Source: Candidatus Enterococcus leclercqii (lineage in GTDB: Bacteria > Bacillota > Bacilli > Lactobacillales > Enterococcaceae). Taken from it: a stretch of DNA of 64,000 bases. The notes under the pieces are model-generated. The model was not told the DNA's origin. It was given only the letters and a program-made list of their open reading frames with translations, and made no database searches. The position numbers and the translations under genes were made by a program. Location of the stretch: positions 1-64,000 of the forward strand of contig NZ_MAEH01000002.1 in NCBI RefSeq assembly GCF_009933135.1, written 5' to 3'. Positions 52,410 through 61,461 of the stretch are shown one piece after another (position 1 is the first letter of the stretch; the number at the start of each line of letters is the position of its first letter).

Positions 52410-55400
52410 GCAAAAAAATTATAAATGCTTACGAATCTTTTTGGTGCTTTCTTTGATCTTGCCACTGCTGGCATCGGGAGTGCTATCTAGTCAAAACGTG
52501 AGTGCGGACACACAGGAAATTACCACAAGGAGCACACCAGATTTATCAGGTGATCTTGCACTGACTACCGATGAGAGGCATTTGGAAAAAGCACAGATGG
52601 AACCTGCTTCTGAACTGATGAAAGAAGCAAGCAAAGTCGATGAGTATGAACCACAAAAAAGCGATACTTTTTCAACAAATGGCGAGACCGACAAGCGTAA
52701 CGATCTTCAAACTCTTGACGACAGCGCGGAAGTAATAAGCAGCAAAACGGAAGATAGCATGAATTCATTTTTTAAAGATATGAAGAAAGATAACCAAGTA
52801 TTAGCTGATGCTTCTTCAAAGGTAGTCAATTGGGGTCTTAGGGAATATGTAAATGTTTTAGACTGGCTGATTTATGAAGAGAGTCCAGACCGCCCTTTGT
52901 CAGCAACCAATGCGGCAAAAATTGATACCTCCTATTATTTTCGTTTTACATGGAATCTTTCATTGCCTCAAAGCGGGGAAGATGAAAATTTCCTTACAGG
53001 CGGGGATTCTTTTCTGATTTCATTGCCCGAAAATACTGAATGGGGCTTTTGGTCAGCTGTTCCCAGTCAAGACTCTAATCCACTTACTTACCACGAAAAA
53101 GATGAAAATGGCCCAAGTATTGGCGACTCAATTGAGATTGGGGAATGGAAAGTTGTGTGGATTGATGATGGTTCTCCAAGAGGCAGATATGGCATTTCAG
53201 TGGAATTTGCTGAGGGTATCGAAGAGTATAACATCAGGGAGTTGACCGGTGTGGACTTTACCTTGCCTTCCAATGGACTTAAAAATCAAACCTTGAAAGG
53301 GGGAATCCAAGATGTTGAATTTGGCAGTATAGTTCAGCGAATCAAGTTCGATCAACTAAGTAACATTGTAAACCTTGGAGATGATTATAAATATGTCCCT
53401 AGTTCGGGGAAGTCTAACATTATTTTTGATATTGGGGTAGGTCGCAGCTCACCTATAGAATTGGCTGGTGATGTTGCCGACTATGTAGCGAATCCAGAGT
53501 ATGCTTTTTATCTTGATGGCGAGGAGCACGGATACAAGTGGGGGGAAAACTTTACTGATGTCCCAGGAACTTATGTAGAGGACGAACTGGAAGCTGGTGT
53601 TGTATTGGAGTATTTAACGATTTCCGCTATGACCCATATTCCTATTGGATTAACACAAGAAAATTTGATGAGTCAATCGGGGGGACTTGTTCATCGAAAT
53701 CGGGCATTTGAGGCCTTTTTACTTAAAGATTATGGGACGGGACCAATCTACCATGTTTCAGGTGGAAACGAAGAAATATTGAATCCGTCGATGGAAACAT
53801 CATTTCGCTTGATAGAACAAACTGCTGAGGAGTCTAAAGAATCTTTTAGAGAACGAATCAAAGCTGATCCTTATCAATATGGTATTTATGTTGAAAAAGA
53901 TTCAAAAACGAATTGGGATCAGCGAACTGTAATGATCAATTTTGGTGATATTGGTGAAGATAAGGGAGACGGAACAAGAAGAATCAAATACTCAGATTTA
54001 ACCATTGACGAGCCAAGTAAGGCATGGGCTATTGCACGAGAAGGAGGTGCAATATTAGAAGAAACTGAAGTGAAAGTTTCTCAATTTGCGATAGATAGTG
54101 CGGATTACTGTATCCAAAATGGGTTTTACGGCGAGGAAGACCGGAAGTTATTGGAAGATTATTTTACCTTAACGTATGGTGACAGTAATGTGATTGGTGG
54201 TCAGGTGGTGTCTTTCAACATATCCATGAATCTACGCTATCGACCAGATCAAGACCTTTCGCAGCCAAAATCCAATACCGCATTCTTTTATTTTGAAAAT
54301 GCTAAGCAGCAGTTGGAATCGACCAATCCGCCATACCAACATAAGGCTGAAGGATCAATGTCAGATGCTTATGGAAAAATCGAAGTTGAGCCAAACAGTA
54401 TCATGTTGATAAAATTTGATGGTGAAACCAACAAAGAGATGGATGGCGTCAAATTTTACTTACAAGAGCTGCCTGCTGATGGAAAATGGAAAAATTACAA
54501 AAGCGATACTGGGGAACTCTATACAACCGGAAAAGTCAATGTGTTGGGACAAGAGTATAGTGGGGCTATTTATGTGTCAGGCTTGCCAGCAGGAACGTAC
54601 CGGTTTGTGGAATATCAAGAAGAAGTGGCTTCTGGAGAGGACCGCTACCTTTATCCACCGGGATACGATCAGCGCAAGTCGACTTATTTTGATGAAGAAA
54701 ACAAGTTAGTGGTGACAATTCCTTATGAAATTGATTTAGTCTCAAAAGGAAAGCCATTATTTGTGGATAATTATCCTGTACCGACCGCGCCTTATGTGAT
54801 TGAACATTATTTGCTGAAGGAAAATAGACCGGATTCTAGCACAAATCCGAATGATTACGAATTGCATTCTGTTGTGGATAATCTAGATGGCAGGCTTCGA
54901 CTACCGATTGGTGAGACTATCACAGCAACACCAAGAGAAGGCATGGTGGGCTATCGTTATGTATCGATTCCGTCTCTTGAAAAGGTTGAGGGAGAAATTA
55001 CCCCTATAACTGATAAAAATAAGCCATACAATGAAAACGGCCAACTTGTTTTAAAACTCTATTACACAAGGGATGCAGAAGCAATTCCATTTACTGTTAC
55101 GAAAGTGGACACAGCTGGCCAGCCGATGCCGTCTGTGGATAAGAATGGTGTTCCTTTAGGAGAAGGTCAAGAAGTTAGTTTCCAAGTCTATCTATATACT
55201 GGAATTTGGGGGAAAGATCCTAGTCCAACTGACAAAGGCCCGAAAGAAGTTGGGGGAGAGTCTATCTGGAAGTTAGTGGAGGAAGATATATATGGTGCGT
55301 CTTTGAATCCTATAAAGACAGATTCAAAAGGTCGCTTGAGAATAAATCTACCTCTTTCAGAGCGAATTGAGCCGCATGATTATTCGCTTGTTTATGCACT

Positions 55401-56601
55401 CGTAGAAACAGCGACTTATGATGGGTTTGAGCTCCCGAGCAATGGTTGGTGGGTGATCTGGTCTGGGAATGGAAATAATGGGGCAGAGATTGGTGAACTC
55501 GGTTCTGTTGAAGGGGTTGGAGGAGCTAAGGGGTTAGATGATGGGCAGGATAAGCTGTGGAATAAACCTAACGAAAGCGCTATCGATATTTATAAAGTAA
55601 ATGAAGATGGCGATATCATGGCTTCAGATCCAAATAATCCCAATCAGCAAGTGGAGTTTGATATTTATAAATTTATTTATGAAGATGGCTATGATTTTTG
55701 TAATGCAAATTTTAATGACAGTGAGAGATGGGAACTCGAAAGCAGCTCTATCACGGAGGAAGATGGTCGAATTCCCATTGAGGCTCTGACCCAACGAGAA
55801 ACGTATGCTTTGATAGAAACCAAGTCTTATCCAGGCTATCAATTTGATCCAGAAGATTTCTGGCTTGTATTCACTGGTATTGATGCGAATGGTTATATGA
55901 TTAATAGTATTTTTTACTATTACTGGGATGTGGGCACTTCTAAGTATATTCAATGCAATCCAGAATCGGATAAGTACCCTGGACTCTTAGCACCAGACGA
56001 TCCTTTAAATAAGACGGGAAGCTACGCTATTGTTAATCAACAAAGTCCAGAAAAACGCTTTGATTTCTCTTTCATTAAAGAAGGGCAAGACAAAGAAAAA
56101 CTGGGGGAAGTTGAGTTTGCACTATATGAAGGAAAATTTGGTAAACAATTAGTGATGGAGGGACCAGGTGCCAACTATCGTCTGGATTCACCTGATCGTT
56201 ATTGGAAAGAGCAGCCAGTTAAAATGTTGATCAGCGAGGCGGCGGGTATCGATAAAGGCTTGATAACGACAGAGCTGCAACACGGCAATTACTTACTGGT
56301 CGAAACTAAGACTGCTCCTGGTTACCAGCTACCGGATGGCTACTGGATACTACAGGTGGATTTGACAGTCGAAGCAGGAGAAAACCCATTGACAATTACG
56401 GCTGTTGATTCACCACCTGCCTTTGGAATTGAGGAAGCTGGACAGCAGCATCAATACTATCTTCCGAATTTTCGTAGTTATGATTTGCCAAGATCAGGTG
56501 CCGGAATAGCGCGGATTTTGATCACTATCTTCGGAATTGGTGCGTTAGGCGTTGGTTTCTTACTACTGCTTCCAAAGAAAAGGCGCCCGTTTGACAGTTG
56601 A
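52384..56601 (+). CDS. Large pilus tip/adhesin candidate with variant LPRSG signal
   Basis: The 1405-residue surface protein has a signal peptide (about 15-42) and a Ser/Thr/Glu-rich spacer (about 43-140). A beta-rich region follows that resembles immunoglobulin-like adhesin domains (about 150-650, for example Y-Y-F-R-F-T-W-N-L-S-L-P); no vWA metal site is visible. After it come several CnaB/prealbumin-like repeats with E-box-like Y-A-L-V-E-T, Y-A-L-I-E-T and Y-L-L-V-E-T motifs, and one MucBP-like segment near 800-900. The sorting signal reads L-P-R-S-G (1368-1372), with Ser where Thr is expected, then a hydrophobic helix and basic tail. It is last in the pilus operon and overlaps sortase 2. 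The tip role is inferred from size and context. Confidence 0.85.
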   Translation: MKLKKVVRKQKNYKCLRIFLVLSLILPLLASGVLSSQNVSADTQEITTRSTPDLSGDLALTTDERHLEKAQMEPASELMKEASKVDEYEPQKSDTFSTNGETDKRNDLQTLDDSAEVISSKTEDSMNSFFKDMKKDNQVLADASSKVVNWGLREYVNVLDWLIYEESPDRPLSATNAAKIDTSYYFRFTWNLSLPQSGEDENFLTGGDSFLISLPENTEWGFWSAVPSQDSNPLTYHEKDENGPSIGDSIEIGEWKVVWIDDGSPRGRYGISVEFAEGIEEYNIRELTGVDFTLPSNGLKNQTLKGGIQDVEFGSIVQRIKFDQLSNIVNLGDDYKYVPSSGKSNIIFDIGVGRSSPIELAGDVADYVANPEYAFYLDGEEHGYKWGENFTDVPGTYVEDELEAGVVLEYLTISAMTHIPIGLTQENLMSQSGGLVHRNRAFEAFLLKDYGTGPIYHVSGGNEEILNPSMETSFRLIEQTAEESKESFRERIKADPYQYGIYVEKDSKTNWDQRTVMINFGDIGEDKGDGTRRIKYSDLTIDEPSKAWAIAREGGAILEETEVKVSQFAIDSADYCIQNGFYGEEDRKLLEDYFTLTYGDSNVIGGQVVSFNISMNLRYRPDQDLSQPKSNTAFFYFENAKQQLESTNPPYQHKAEGSMSDAYGKIEVEPNSIMLIKFDGETNKEMDGVKFYLQELPADGKWKNYKSDTGELYTTGKVNVLGQEYSGAIYVSGLPAGTYRFVEYQEEVASGEDRYLYPPGYDQRKSTYFDEENKLVVTIPYEIDLVSKGKPLFVDNYPVPTAPYVIEHYLLKENRPDSSTNPNDYELHSVVDNLDGRLRLPIGETITATPREGMVGYRYVSIPSLEKVEGEITPITDKNKPYNENGQLVLKLYYTRDAEAIPFTVTKVDTAGQPMPSVDKNGVPLGEGQEVSFQVYLYTGIWGKDPSPTDKGPKEVGGESIWKLVEEDIYGASLNPIKTDSKGRLRINLPLSERIEPHDYSLVYALVETATYDGFELPSNGWWVIWSGNGNNGAEIGELGSVEGVGGAKGLDDGQDKLWNKPNESAIDIYKVNEDGDIMASDPNNPNQQVEFDIYKFIYEDGYDFCNANFNDSERWELESSSITEEDGRIPIEALTQRETYALIETKSYPGYQFDPEDFWLVFTGIDANGYMINSIFYYYWDVGTSKYIQCNPESDKYPGLLAPDDPLNKTGSYAIVNQQSPEKRFDFSFIKEGQDKEKLGEVEFALYEGKFGKQLVMEGPGANYRLDSPDRYWKEQPVKMLISEAAGIDKGLITTELQHGNYLLVETKTAPGYQLPDGYWILQVDLTVEAGENPLTITAVDSPPAFGIEEAGQQHQYYLPNFRSYDLPRSGAGIARILITIFGIGALGVGFLLLLPKKRRPFDS

Positions 56602-56623
56602 GTTTAAAGGAGGATGCGTCCTC

Positions 56624-57148
56624 TTACTGCAATTCCTTCACCATATACAATACCAGCTCGTCATCGTTGCAGCACTCGCTGTAAGGGATGGCGGGCTGGT
56701 TTTGATACCATACGCCACTACCATCAGGAATGAAGCCGCGTTTGACATACATTCGCTGGGCAGGGCCGTAACCGGCGTGAAGGCCAACACCTAATGAAAG
56801 CTTATCTGCTGCTAAGGCAGTGACTGCCAAAGTTTCCACCGCATCAAAAAGTGCGCTACCAATGCCGTGTTCTTGATAGGCTTCCAGTACGTTGAAGTCC
56901 ACTACTTCTGGCAAGACAGCGCGAAAAGGGCCTTCTGCAGCTAAAGGAACTAAGGTTACATAGCCGCAAGGGACGCCATTTACTTCGGCTACACGGACGT
57001 AGCGGGTCTTTTCTGTTTGTTCCTGCAAATATTTTTCAAAGAGCTCGGATGGCTTTGTCCAGCCCTGTTCTGCAAATAACTTTGGAAATAAAGTACAATC
57101 TGCTTCATTGATAGGGCGAATCTGTAGGTTCTTTTCTCGATAGGTCAT
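56624..57148 (-). CDS. GNAT N-acetyltransferase
   Basis: The 174-residue protein has the acetyl-CoA loop E-H-G-I-G-S-A-L-F-D-A-V. The C-terminal segment is Q-R-M-Y-V-K-R-G-F-I-P-D-G-S-G-V-W-Y-Q-N, typical of a widespread GNAT subgroup of unknown substrate. It converges on the pilus tip gene with only 22 bases between stop codons and no obvious terminator, so read-through antisense effects are possible. The ribosome site (GGAGGCAATAC) is good. Confidence 0.85.
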   Translation of the reverse strand: MTYREKNLQIRPINEADCTLFPKLFAEQGWTKPSELFEKYLQEQTEKTRYVRVAEVNGVPCGYVTLVPLAAEGPFRAVLPEVVDFNVLEAYQEHGIGSALFDAVETLAVTALAADKLSLGVGLHAGYGPAQRMYVKRGFIPDGSGVWYQNQPAIPYSECCNDDELVLYMVKELQ

Positions 57149-57287
57149 GAGTATTGCCTCCGCTGTTTTTTTATTTTATTGGTGATTACATGATGCCCAA
57201 CGTTCTGAGTATATCATGCCGGTCTTTTGTCTCCCAGAAAAAAAGGTGTATAATCGAGTTAGAATACAGGAGAAAGTAGGAAAATAT

Positions 57288-57611
57288 ATGATTATACCGA
57301 ATAGTTTGGAAGAGTTGGCAGGCTATGTGAATAAAGGCCGGAATGTCTTTTTCTTCACTGCAGGATGGTGTGGGGACTGTCATTTTATCAAACCATTTAT
57401 GCCAGAGATTGCAGCTGATTTCCCCGAATTTACGTTTATCGAAGTCGATCGTGACAAGTATATCGACGTGGCAGCTGAATGGAGCATTTTTGGTATTCCC
57501 AGCTTTGTCGTTACCGAGGATGGCAAAGAATTGGGGCGTCTGGTGAACAAAGACCGTAAAACAAAAGAAGAAATTGAAGCATTTTTGAAAAGTTTGCCGG
57601 CAAATGCCTAG
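57288..57611 (+). CDS. Thioredoxin-like protein
   Basis: The 107-residue protein has a thioredoxin fold, the active site W-C-G-D-C near residue 30, and the cis-Pro in F-G-I-P-S-F. The CGDC dipeptide differs from classical CGPC and is common in YtpP-like proteins of Firmicutes. These act in thiol redox balance, including low-molecular-weight thiols; the partner here is unknown. ATG 57288 follows GTAGGAAAATAT. It is 42 bases upstream of the universal stress protein and probably cotranscribed. Confidence 0.88.
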   Translation: MIIPNSLEELAGYVNKGRNVFFFTAGWCGDCHFIKPFMPEIAADFPEFTFIEVDRDKYIDVAAEWSIFGIPSFVVTEDGKELGRLVNKDRKTKEEIEAFLKSLPANA

Positions 57612-57653
57612 ACTGGGACATCCGACAGTTCGTTATAGAAAGGAGCAGGTACA

Positions 57654-58109
57654 ATGGAGTCACAGCAATATCGTAATATTTTAGTGGGAATTGACGGGTC
57701 AGAACAGGGACAGCAGGCTTTCGAAAAAGCTGTAGAAGTGGCTCGGCGAAATGCGGGGAAAGTCTATGTCGCCAACGTCATTGATCAGCAGATTACAGCT
57801 ATCATGGGCTACAGTGGACTTAACCAAAATATCATTGATCAAGAAACCGAAAGTGCCAAAAAGTTAATCGAAGAATGTAAAAAATACGGTCGTGACCATG
57901 ATTTTTCCGATATTGAGGGGGTTATTGCCTATGGTTCAGCCAAAGAAGCAATGGCGCACCAGCTACCGAAGAAGTATGGCATTGATCTAGTCATGGTTGG
58001 ACAATCAGGCTTGAATGCTGTCGAGCGATTTATGACCGGCAGTGTCGCTAGCTATGTGATTCGACAAGCGCCTTGCGATGTACTAGTAGTGACTTATCAA
58101 CAAAAATAA
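57654..58109 (+). CDS. Universal stress protein (UspA family)
   Basis: The 151-residue protein has V-G-I-D-G-S-E at the start and the ATP-binding signature V-G-Q-S-G-(x9)-G-S-V-A near the end, so it belongs to the nucleotide-binding branch. It is a cytosolic dimer linked to stress survival; the exact role is unknown. AAAGGAGCAGG precedes the ATG. It is the second gene with the thioredoxin-like protein and is followed by a terminator. Confidence 0.93.
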   Translation: MESQQYRNILVGIDGSEQGQQAFEKAVEVARRNAGKVYVANVIDQQITAIMGYSGLNQNIIDQETESAKKLIEECKKYGRDHDFSDIEGVIAYGSAKEAMAHQLPKKYGIDLVMVGQSGLNAVERFMTGSVASYVIRQAPCDVLVVTYQQK

Positions 58110-58152
58110 GTGTTGGGACAATCGTTAATCCCCATTAGTTCGCAGCCAAAGT

Positions 58153-58200
58153 GCCCGCAGGATTCTCGCTTTTTAAAGAAATCTTGCGGGTTGTTTTTTT
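58153..58200 (+). terminator. Intrinsic terminator
   Basis: CCCGCA-G-GATT pairs with AATC-T-TGCGGG around an A/T-rich loop, followed by seven T. Confidence 0.88.
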
Positions 58201-58313
58201 GAGATGAACTTGCCAGCTTTTTCTGATATGATACAAGTTGTGTGATTTTCAATAACATAAGAGGCCAGTGAAAAAGCTGCCTCGTGAAAGAATAATTCAG
58301 GAGGGTCATCATC

Positions 58314-58928
58314 ATGATCTATTCATACAATCCCAAACACGTAGGTGATACGCTAATCGTTGTCACTGCTGATGATCAAGGATTGGATCAAACCGTTGAA
58401 CGTAAATTCAATATCGCAGAAATTAAAAATAGTAAAGGAACAGTTGTGGGATATAATTTCTTTCATCTTTCAGAGTACTTAACGATTACTGATGAGGGAC
58501 AAATTTATCCAACTCCAGAACAAATTGAAGTTCTTAATCAACAATTGCACTTATCTGGTTTTCACGAAGCTGTGCTACCAACAAATGAATCTTCAAAATT
58601 TGTTGTCGGGTATGTGAAAACTTGTGTGGAGCATCCTGACAGTGATCATCTTCATGTGACGGAGACGGAAGTAGATAATGGCGAAGTGCTGCAGATCGTC
58701 TGTGGTGCACCGAACATTGCGGCTGGGCAAAAAGTCGTTGTCGCAAAGCCAGGGGCAATGATGCCTGATGGAATGCTGATTTGGCCGGGAGTTTTACGAG
58801 GTGTGGAAAGTTATGGCATGATTTGTTCAGCACGCGAGCTGCATTTGCCAAATGCACCTGAGAAAAAAGGAATCTTGGTATTGCCGCAAGAAGCGACAGT
58901 AGGGGAAGCTTTTGCGGTAGGAAAATAG
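58314..58928 (+). CDS. ytpR: YtpR-family tRNA-binding-domain protein
   Basis: The 204-residue protein has an N-terminal domain of unknown fold (about 1-85). A C-terminal EMAP/tRNA-binding OB-fold follows (about 95-200), with H-P-D-S-D-H-L, C-G-A-P-N-I-A-A-G-Q-K-V-V-V-A, and I-C-S-A-R-E-L-H-L. The domain is shared with the phenylalanyl-tRNA synthetase beta chain. YtpR proteins are widespread in Firmicutes; their role is not settled. A strong ribosome site (CAGGAGGGTC) precedes the ATG. It is monocistronic. Confidence 0.92.
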   Translation: MIYSYNPKHVGDTLIVVTADDQGLDQTVERKFNIAEIKNSKGTVVGYNFFHLSEYLTITDEGQIYPTPEQIEVLNQQLHLSGFHEAVLPTNESSKFVVGYVKTCVEHPDSDHLHVTETEVDNGEVLQIVCGAPNIAAGQKVVVAKPGAMMPDGMLIWPGVLRGVESYGMICSARELHLPNAPEKKGILVLPQEATVGEAFAVGK

Positions 58929-58935
58929 AAAATGA

Positions 58936-58979
58936 GGCTTCTCTGGAATTTAATATATTGATTCTAGAGGAGTTTTTTG
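58936..58979 (+). terminator. Intrinsic terminator of ytpR
   Basis: CTTCTCT-G-GAAT pairs with ATTC-T-AGAGGAG (one G-U pair), followed by six T. Confidence 0.75.
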
Positions 58980-59083
58980 TGCAACTGAAGGAGTGACACA
59001 GGAGTTAAGACAAAAGCTGGCAGTCAGATCCGTTGAAGATAGTGGAGATATATTGTACCAATGTCAATTCCGTGCAAGATAGC

Positions 59084-59132
59084 AAAAAGTACCACTCATT
59101 GTCAAGATCCAGACAGTGAGCGGTACTTTTTT
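59084..59132. terminator. Bidirectional terminator between ytpR and htrA
   Basis: AAAAGTACC-A-CTCA-T-TGTC pairs with GACA-G-TGAG-C-GGTACTTTT, with A on the left and T on the right, between convergent genes. It ends htrA. Confidence 0.85.
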
Positions 59133-59170
59133 ATAGTTGGAGTAGTATTCAATTACCAAATAAGTTTTAG

Positions 59171-60469
59171 CTAACGGTTACTATTTGAGTTTTGTTGTTG
59201 CAAGACAGTGCTGTCGATTGTCAATTCAACTTTGGCGGTTTCTTCTTTGTCCCCGCGGTAGTAAGTCACAGTGATGCTGTCACCGACATTCTTGGTGTAC
59301 AAGACAGACTGCAAATCAGTCGTGCTGGTGATTTCTTTGTCGTCGACTTTTGTGATGACATCGTATTGTTTCAAACCAGCTTTTTCAGCAGGTGTTGCAG
59401 TTACAACATTAGTAATCACAACGCCGCTCTTAACAGTAGCAGGAACACCCAAAATCTGTTCTTGTTGTTGGGAAGTCACTGAGCTCAAGTCCACCATGTT
59501 GATGCCCAATGCCGGACGTGTTACTTTGCCGTCTTTTTCCAGTTGGTTGATGATTTTTACGACATCGTTACTAGGAATCGCAAAACCCATCCCTTCAACC
59601 GAGATATTAGAGCTTTCAGTCTGAGTTGTTGCAATCTTGCTGGAGTTGATTCCGACGACTTGACCAGATACGTTTACCAATGGCCCGCCAGAGTTCCCTG
59701 GATTGATAGCCGCATCTGTTTGAATGGCGCTGATATTTACGCCGGTGCTGCTATCGGCAATTGGCCGGTTGACTGAGGAAATGATCCCAGAGGTGACGGA
59801 GTTTGCATATTGAGAGCCTAAAGGAGAACCAATCGCAATCGCAGGTTCGCCAACTTTCAAGGCATTGGAATCACCAAAAGTTGCCACATCTTTAACATCG
59901 TCAGAAGAGATTTTGATAACAGCCAAGTCAGTCACTGAGTCAGTTCCAACCAATTCGCCTTTGACTTTAGTGCCGTCTTTCATGACAACTTCCAAGCCAT
60001 TGGAGCCTTCAACTACGTGATTGTTAGTGACAACATAGGCATCTTTACCATCTTTTTTGTAGATGACACCAGAGCCTTCACTTGCTTCTACCAAGTCGCT
60101 GTCTTCAGAATCACTAGATCCCTGCGTATTTTCATCTTGAGACTGTCCAAACATATCCCCCCAAGGATTGCTGCTGGACTGTTGTTGCCGTTGCAAATTA
60201 ATAACAGAAACCACCGCTCCTTGAACTTTTTCTACAGCCTTGGTGATATCGGAATCGACGTCGACTTTGACATTTGAAACTTGCGTTGTTTTTGTATCCG
60301 ATGTGTTGCTGCTAGAATTGGCGTTGTTGCTGGTTGCCGGAGCTAAGCCGGAACCATTGGCCAGATAGAAGCCACCAATTACCAGAAAGCCGCCAACGAC
60401 CCCACCCAGCAGACCAGTTAAAAACTTTTTAGCGGTCCCGCCGCCGTTATTTTTGTTTCGTTGTTCCAT
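59171..60469 (-). CDS. htrA: HtrA/DegP-type serine protease
   Basis: Membrane-anchored surface-facing protease/chaperone that clears misfolded exported proteins and helps mature surface proteins such as pilins. The 432-residue protein has an N-terminal membrane anchor (about 14-36), a Ser/Asn-rich linker (38-60) and a trypsin-like domain. That domain shows T-N-N-H-V-V, D-L-A-V-I-K-I and G-N-S-G-G-P-L (catalytic Ser). One PDZ domain (about 325-415) completes it. The start at 60469 (MEQRNKN) follows GGAGGAAATC. A window of DnaA-box-like sites lies upstream. Confidence 0.95.
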   Translation of the reverse strand: MEQRNKNNGGGTAKKFLTGLLGGVVGGFLVIGGFYLANGSGLAPATSNNANSSSNTSDTKTTQVSNVKVDVDSDITKAVEKVQGAVVSVINLQRQQQSSSNPWGDMFGQSQDENTQGSSDSEDSDLVEASEGSGVIYKKDGKDAYVVTNNHVVEGSNGLEVVMKDGTKVKGELVGTDSVTDLAVIKISSDDVKDVATFGDSNALKVGEPAIAIGSPLGSQYANSVTSGIISSVNRPIADSSTGVNISAIQTDAAINPGNSGGPLVNVSGQVVGINSSKIATTQTESSNISVEGMGFAIPSNDVVKIINQLEKDGKVTRPALGINMVDLSSVTSQQQEQILGVPATVKSGVVITNVVTATPAEKAGLKQYDVITKVDDKEITSTTDLQSVLYTKNVGDSITVTYYRGDKEETAKVELTIDSTVLQQQNSNSNR

Positions 60470-60952
60470 TATGATTTCCTCCTCAGATATTCGCCCTCTT
60501 TTATGATCGATAGACCAACAAAAAAGGGGGAACTTCATTATTCTTCAAGACTTTATTCAGGAATGATTGCTATGATATAAGTATAGTCTCAAATCCTGCT
60601 TTTAGTCTAACGAGAGACTTTGAAAAAAATATGAACGAACCGTGGCTAAAATCATAGTGAATCGTGAAAAATTGCCCGGCGCTTCCATAAATTTGATAAG
60701 AGAATGTCTGTTTTTCTTACTGTAGGAGATTTATCAATCAGAGATTGTTGGTTGCAGCCGCTAATTCGAGAGAATAAGAGCATTGGAAAATAGATTTGCA
60801 CAGCTCAGCTAATTTAATTCTATTACTTTCTACTACTATAGAAGCTAAATGTTTTCCGCAGCAAAAGATCCGGCAAATTTATTGGAAAACAGCACTTCAC
60901 GAGCAGGTATTTCTGTGGCAGCCTTCAGAGAAAGACTCGGTCTTGGGGAAAA
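60470..60952. other. Upstream region of htrA
   Basis: This holds the leftward htrA promoter, which I could not place with confidence (a TATACTTATA stretch near 60580-60590 on the minus strand is a candidate region). No gene is visible. Confidence 0.35.
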
Positions 60953-61120
60953 GTATCCACAAACTTATCCACAGGTTGTGAATAATGTGTACAATTCTGT
61001 GGAGAACTATTGTTCGTATAGAAAATAGCGCCAGAAAAACAACTTTTTTCAATAGAACTGTAGTCGAAAAGAAAACTGTGTGGATAATCCTTGTGACAAA
61101 CTGCAATCCAGTTATTCACA
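60953..61120. promoter_or_regulatory. Cluster of DnaA-box-like 9-mers
   Basis: Six sites close to the TTATCCACA consensus lie within 168 bases. Perfect boxes are at 60965-60973 (plus) and 61079-61087 (minus). One-mismatch boxes are at 60953-60961 (plus), 60977-60985 (minus), 60998-61006 (minus) and 61112-61120 (plus). The following 61230-61320 is AT-rich. There is no dnaA, dnaN, rpmH or parB in the window, so this is not the usual oriC context. A DnaA-titrating or regulatory cluster is the more likely role. Confidence 0.8.
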
Positions 61121-61389
61121 GCTGAGGAAAACTCTTCTGAGGATGCGACGATAGAGTAAAATACGGAGTTTTTGCAGCCAAAAAGCACCCTATTGCACAT
61201 CTGATTTGTGATGCCTTATAAAGGAGGTGACCACAAATCAGTTAATTTTACCTTTTTCCGAAAAAAGAATAAAATTCCGTTGTAATTTTTATGTTTTTGA
61301 TAATTGACATAGCTGATATTCTTAATAAACAAGTTGTAATTTTTCCTGGTGTCGGGAAAGTTCCACATTGATTATGGAACCTTATGTAA

Positions 61390-61418
61390 TTGTGAGGGCT
61401 TTCATGCCGTGCTACAAT
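61390..61418 (+). promoter_or_regulatory. Promoter of the PTS operon with a possible cre site
   Basis: TTGTGA (61390-61395), a 17-base spacer and TACAAT (61413-61418) lie before the PRD regulator. TGTGAGGGCTTTCA (61391-61404) overlaps the -35 and resembles a CcpA cre site but lacks the central CG, so catabolite repression is only possible. Confidence 0.5.
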
Positions 61419-61461
61419 TTGTATGTAAAGAAGAACGTTAGCTAACAGAAAGGTGACTACC

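Noticed and set aside
60953-61120. Calling this region the chromosomal origin
   Set aside because: No dnaA, dnaN, rpmH or parB lies in the window. DnaA-box density alone does not prove oriC, so it is reported as a cluster only.
61391-61404. A firm CcpA cre site before the PTS operon
   Set aside because: The central CG of the consensus is missing; it is kept only as a possibility within the promoter entry.
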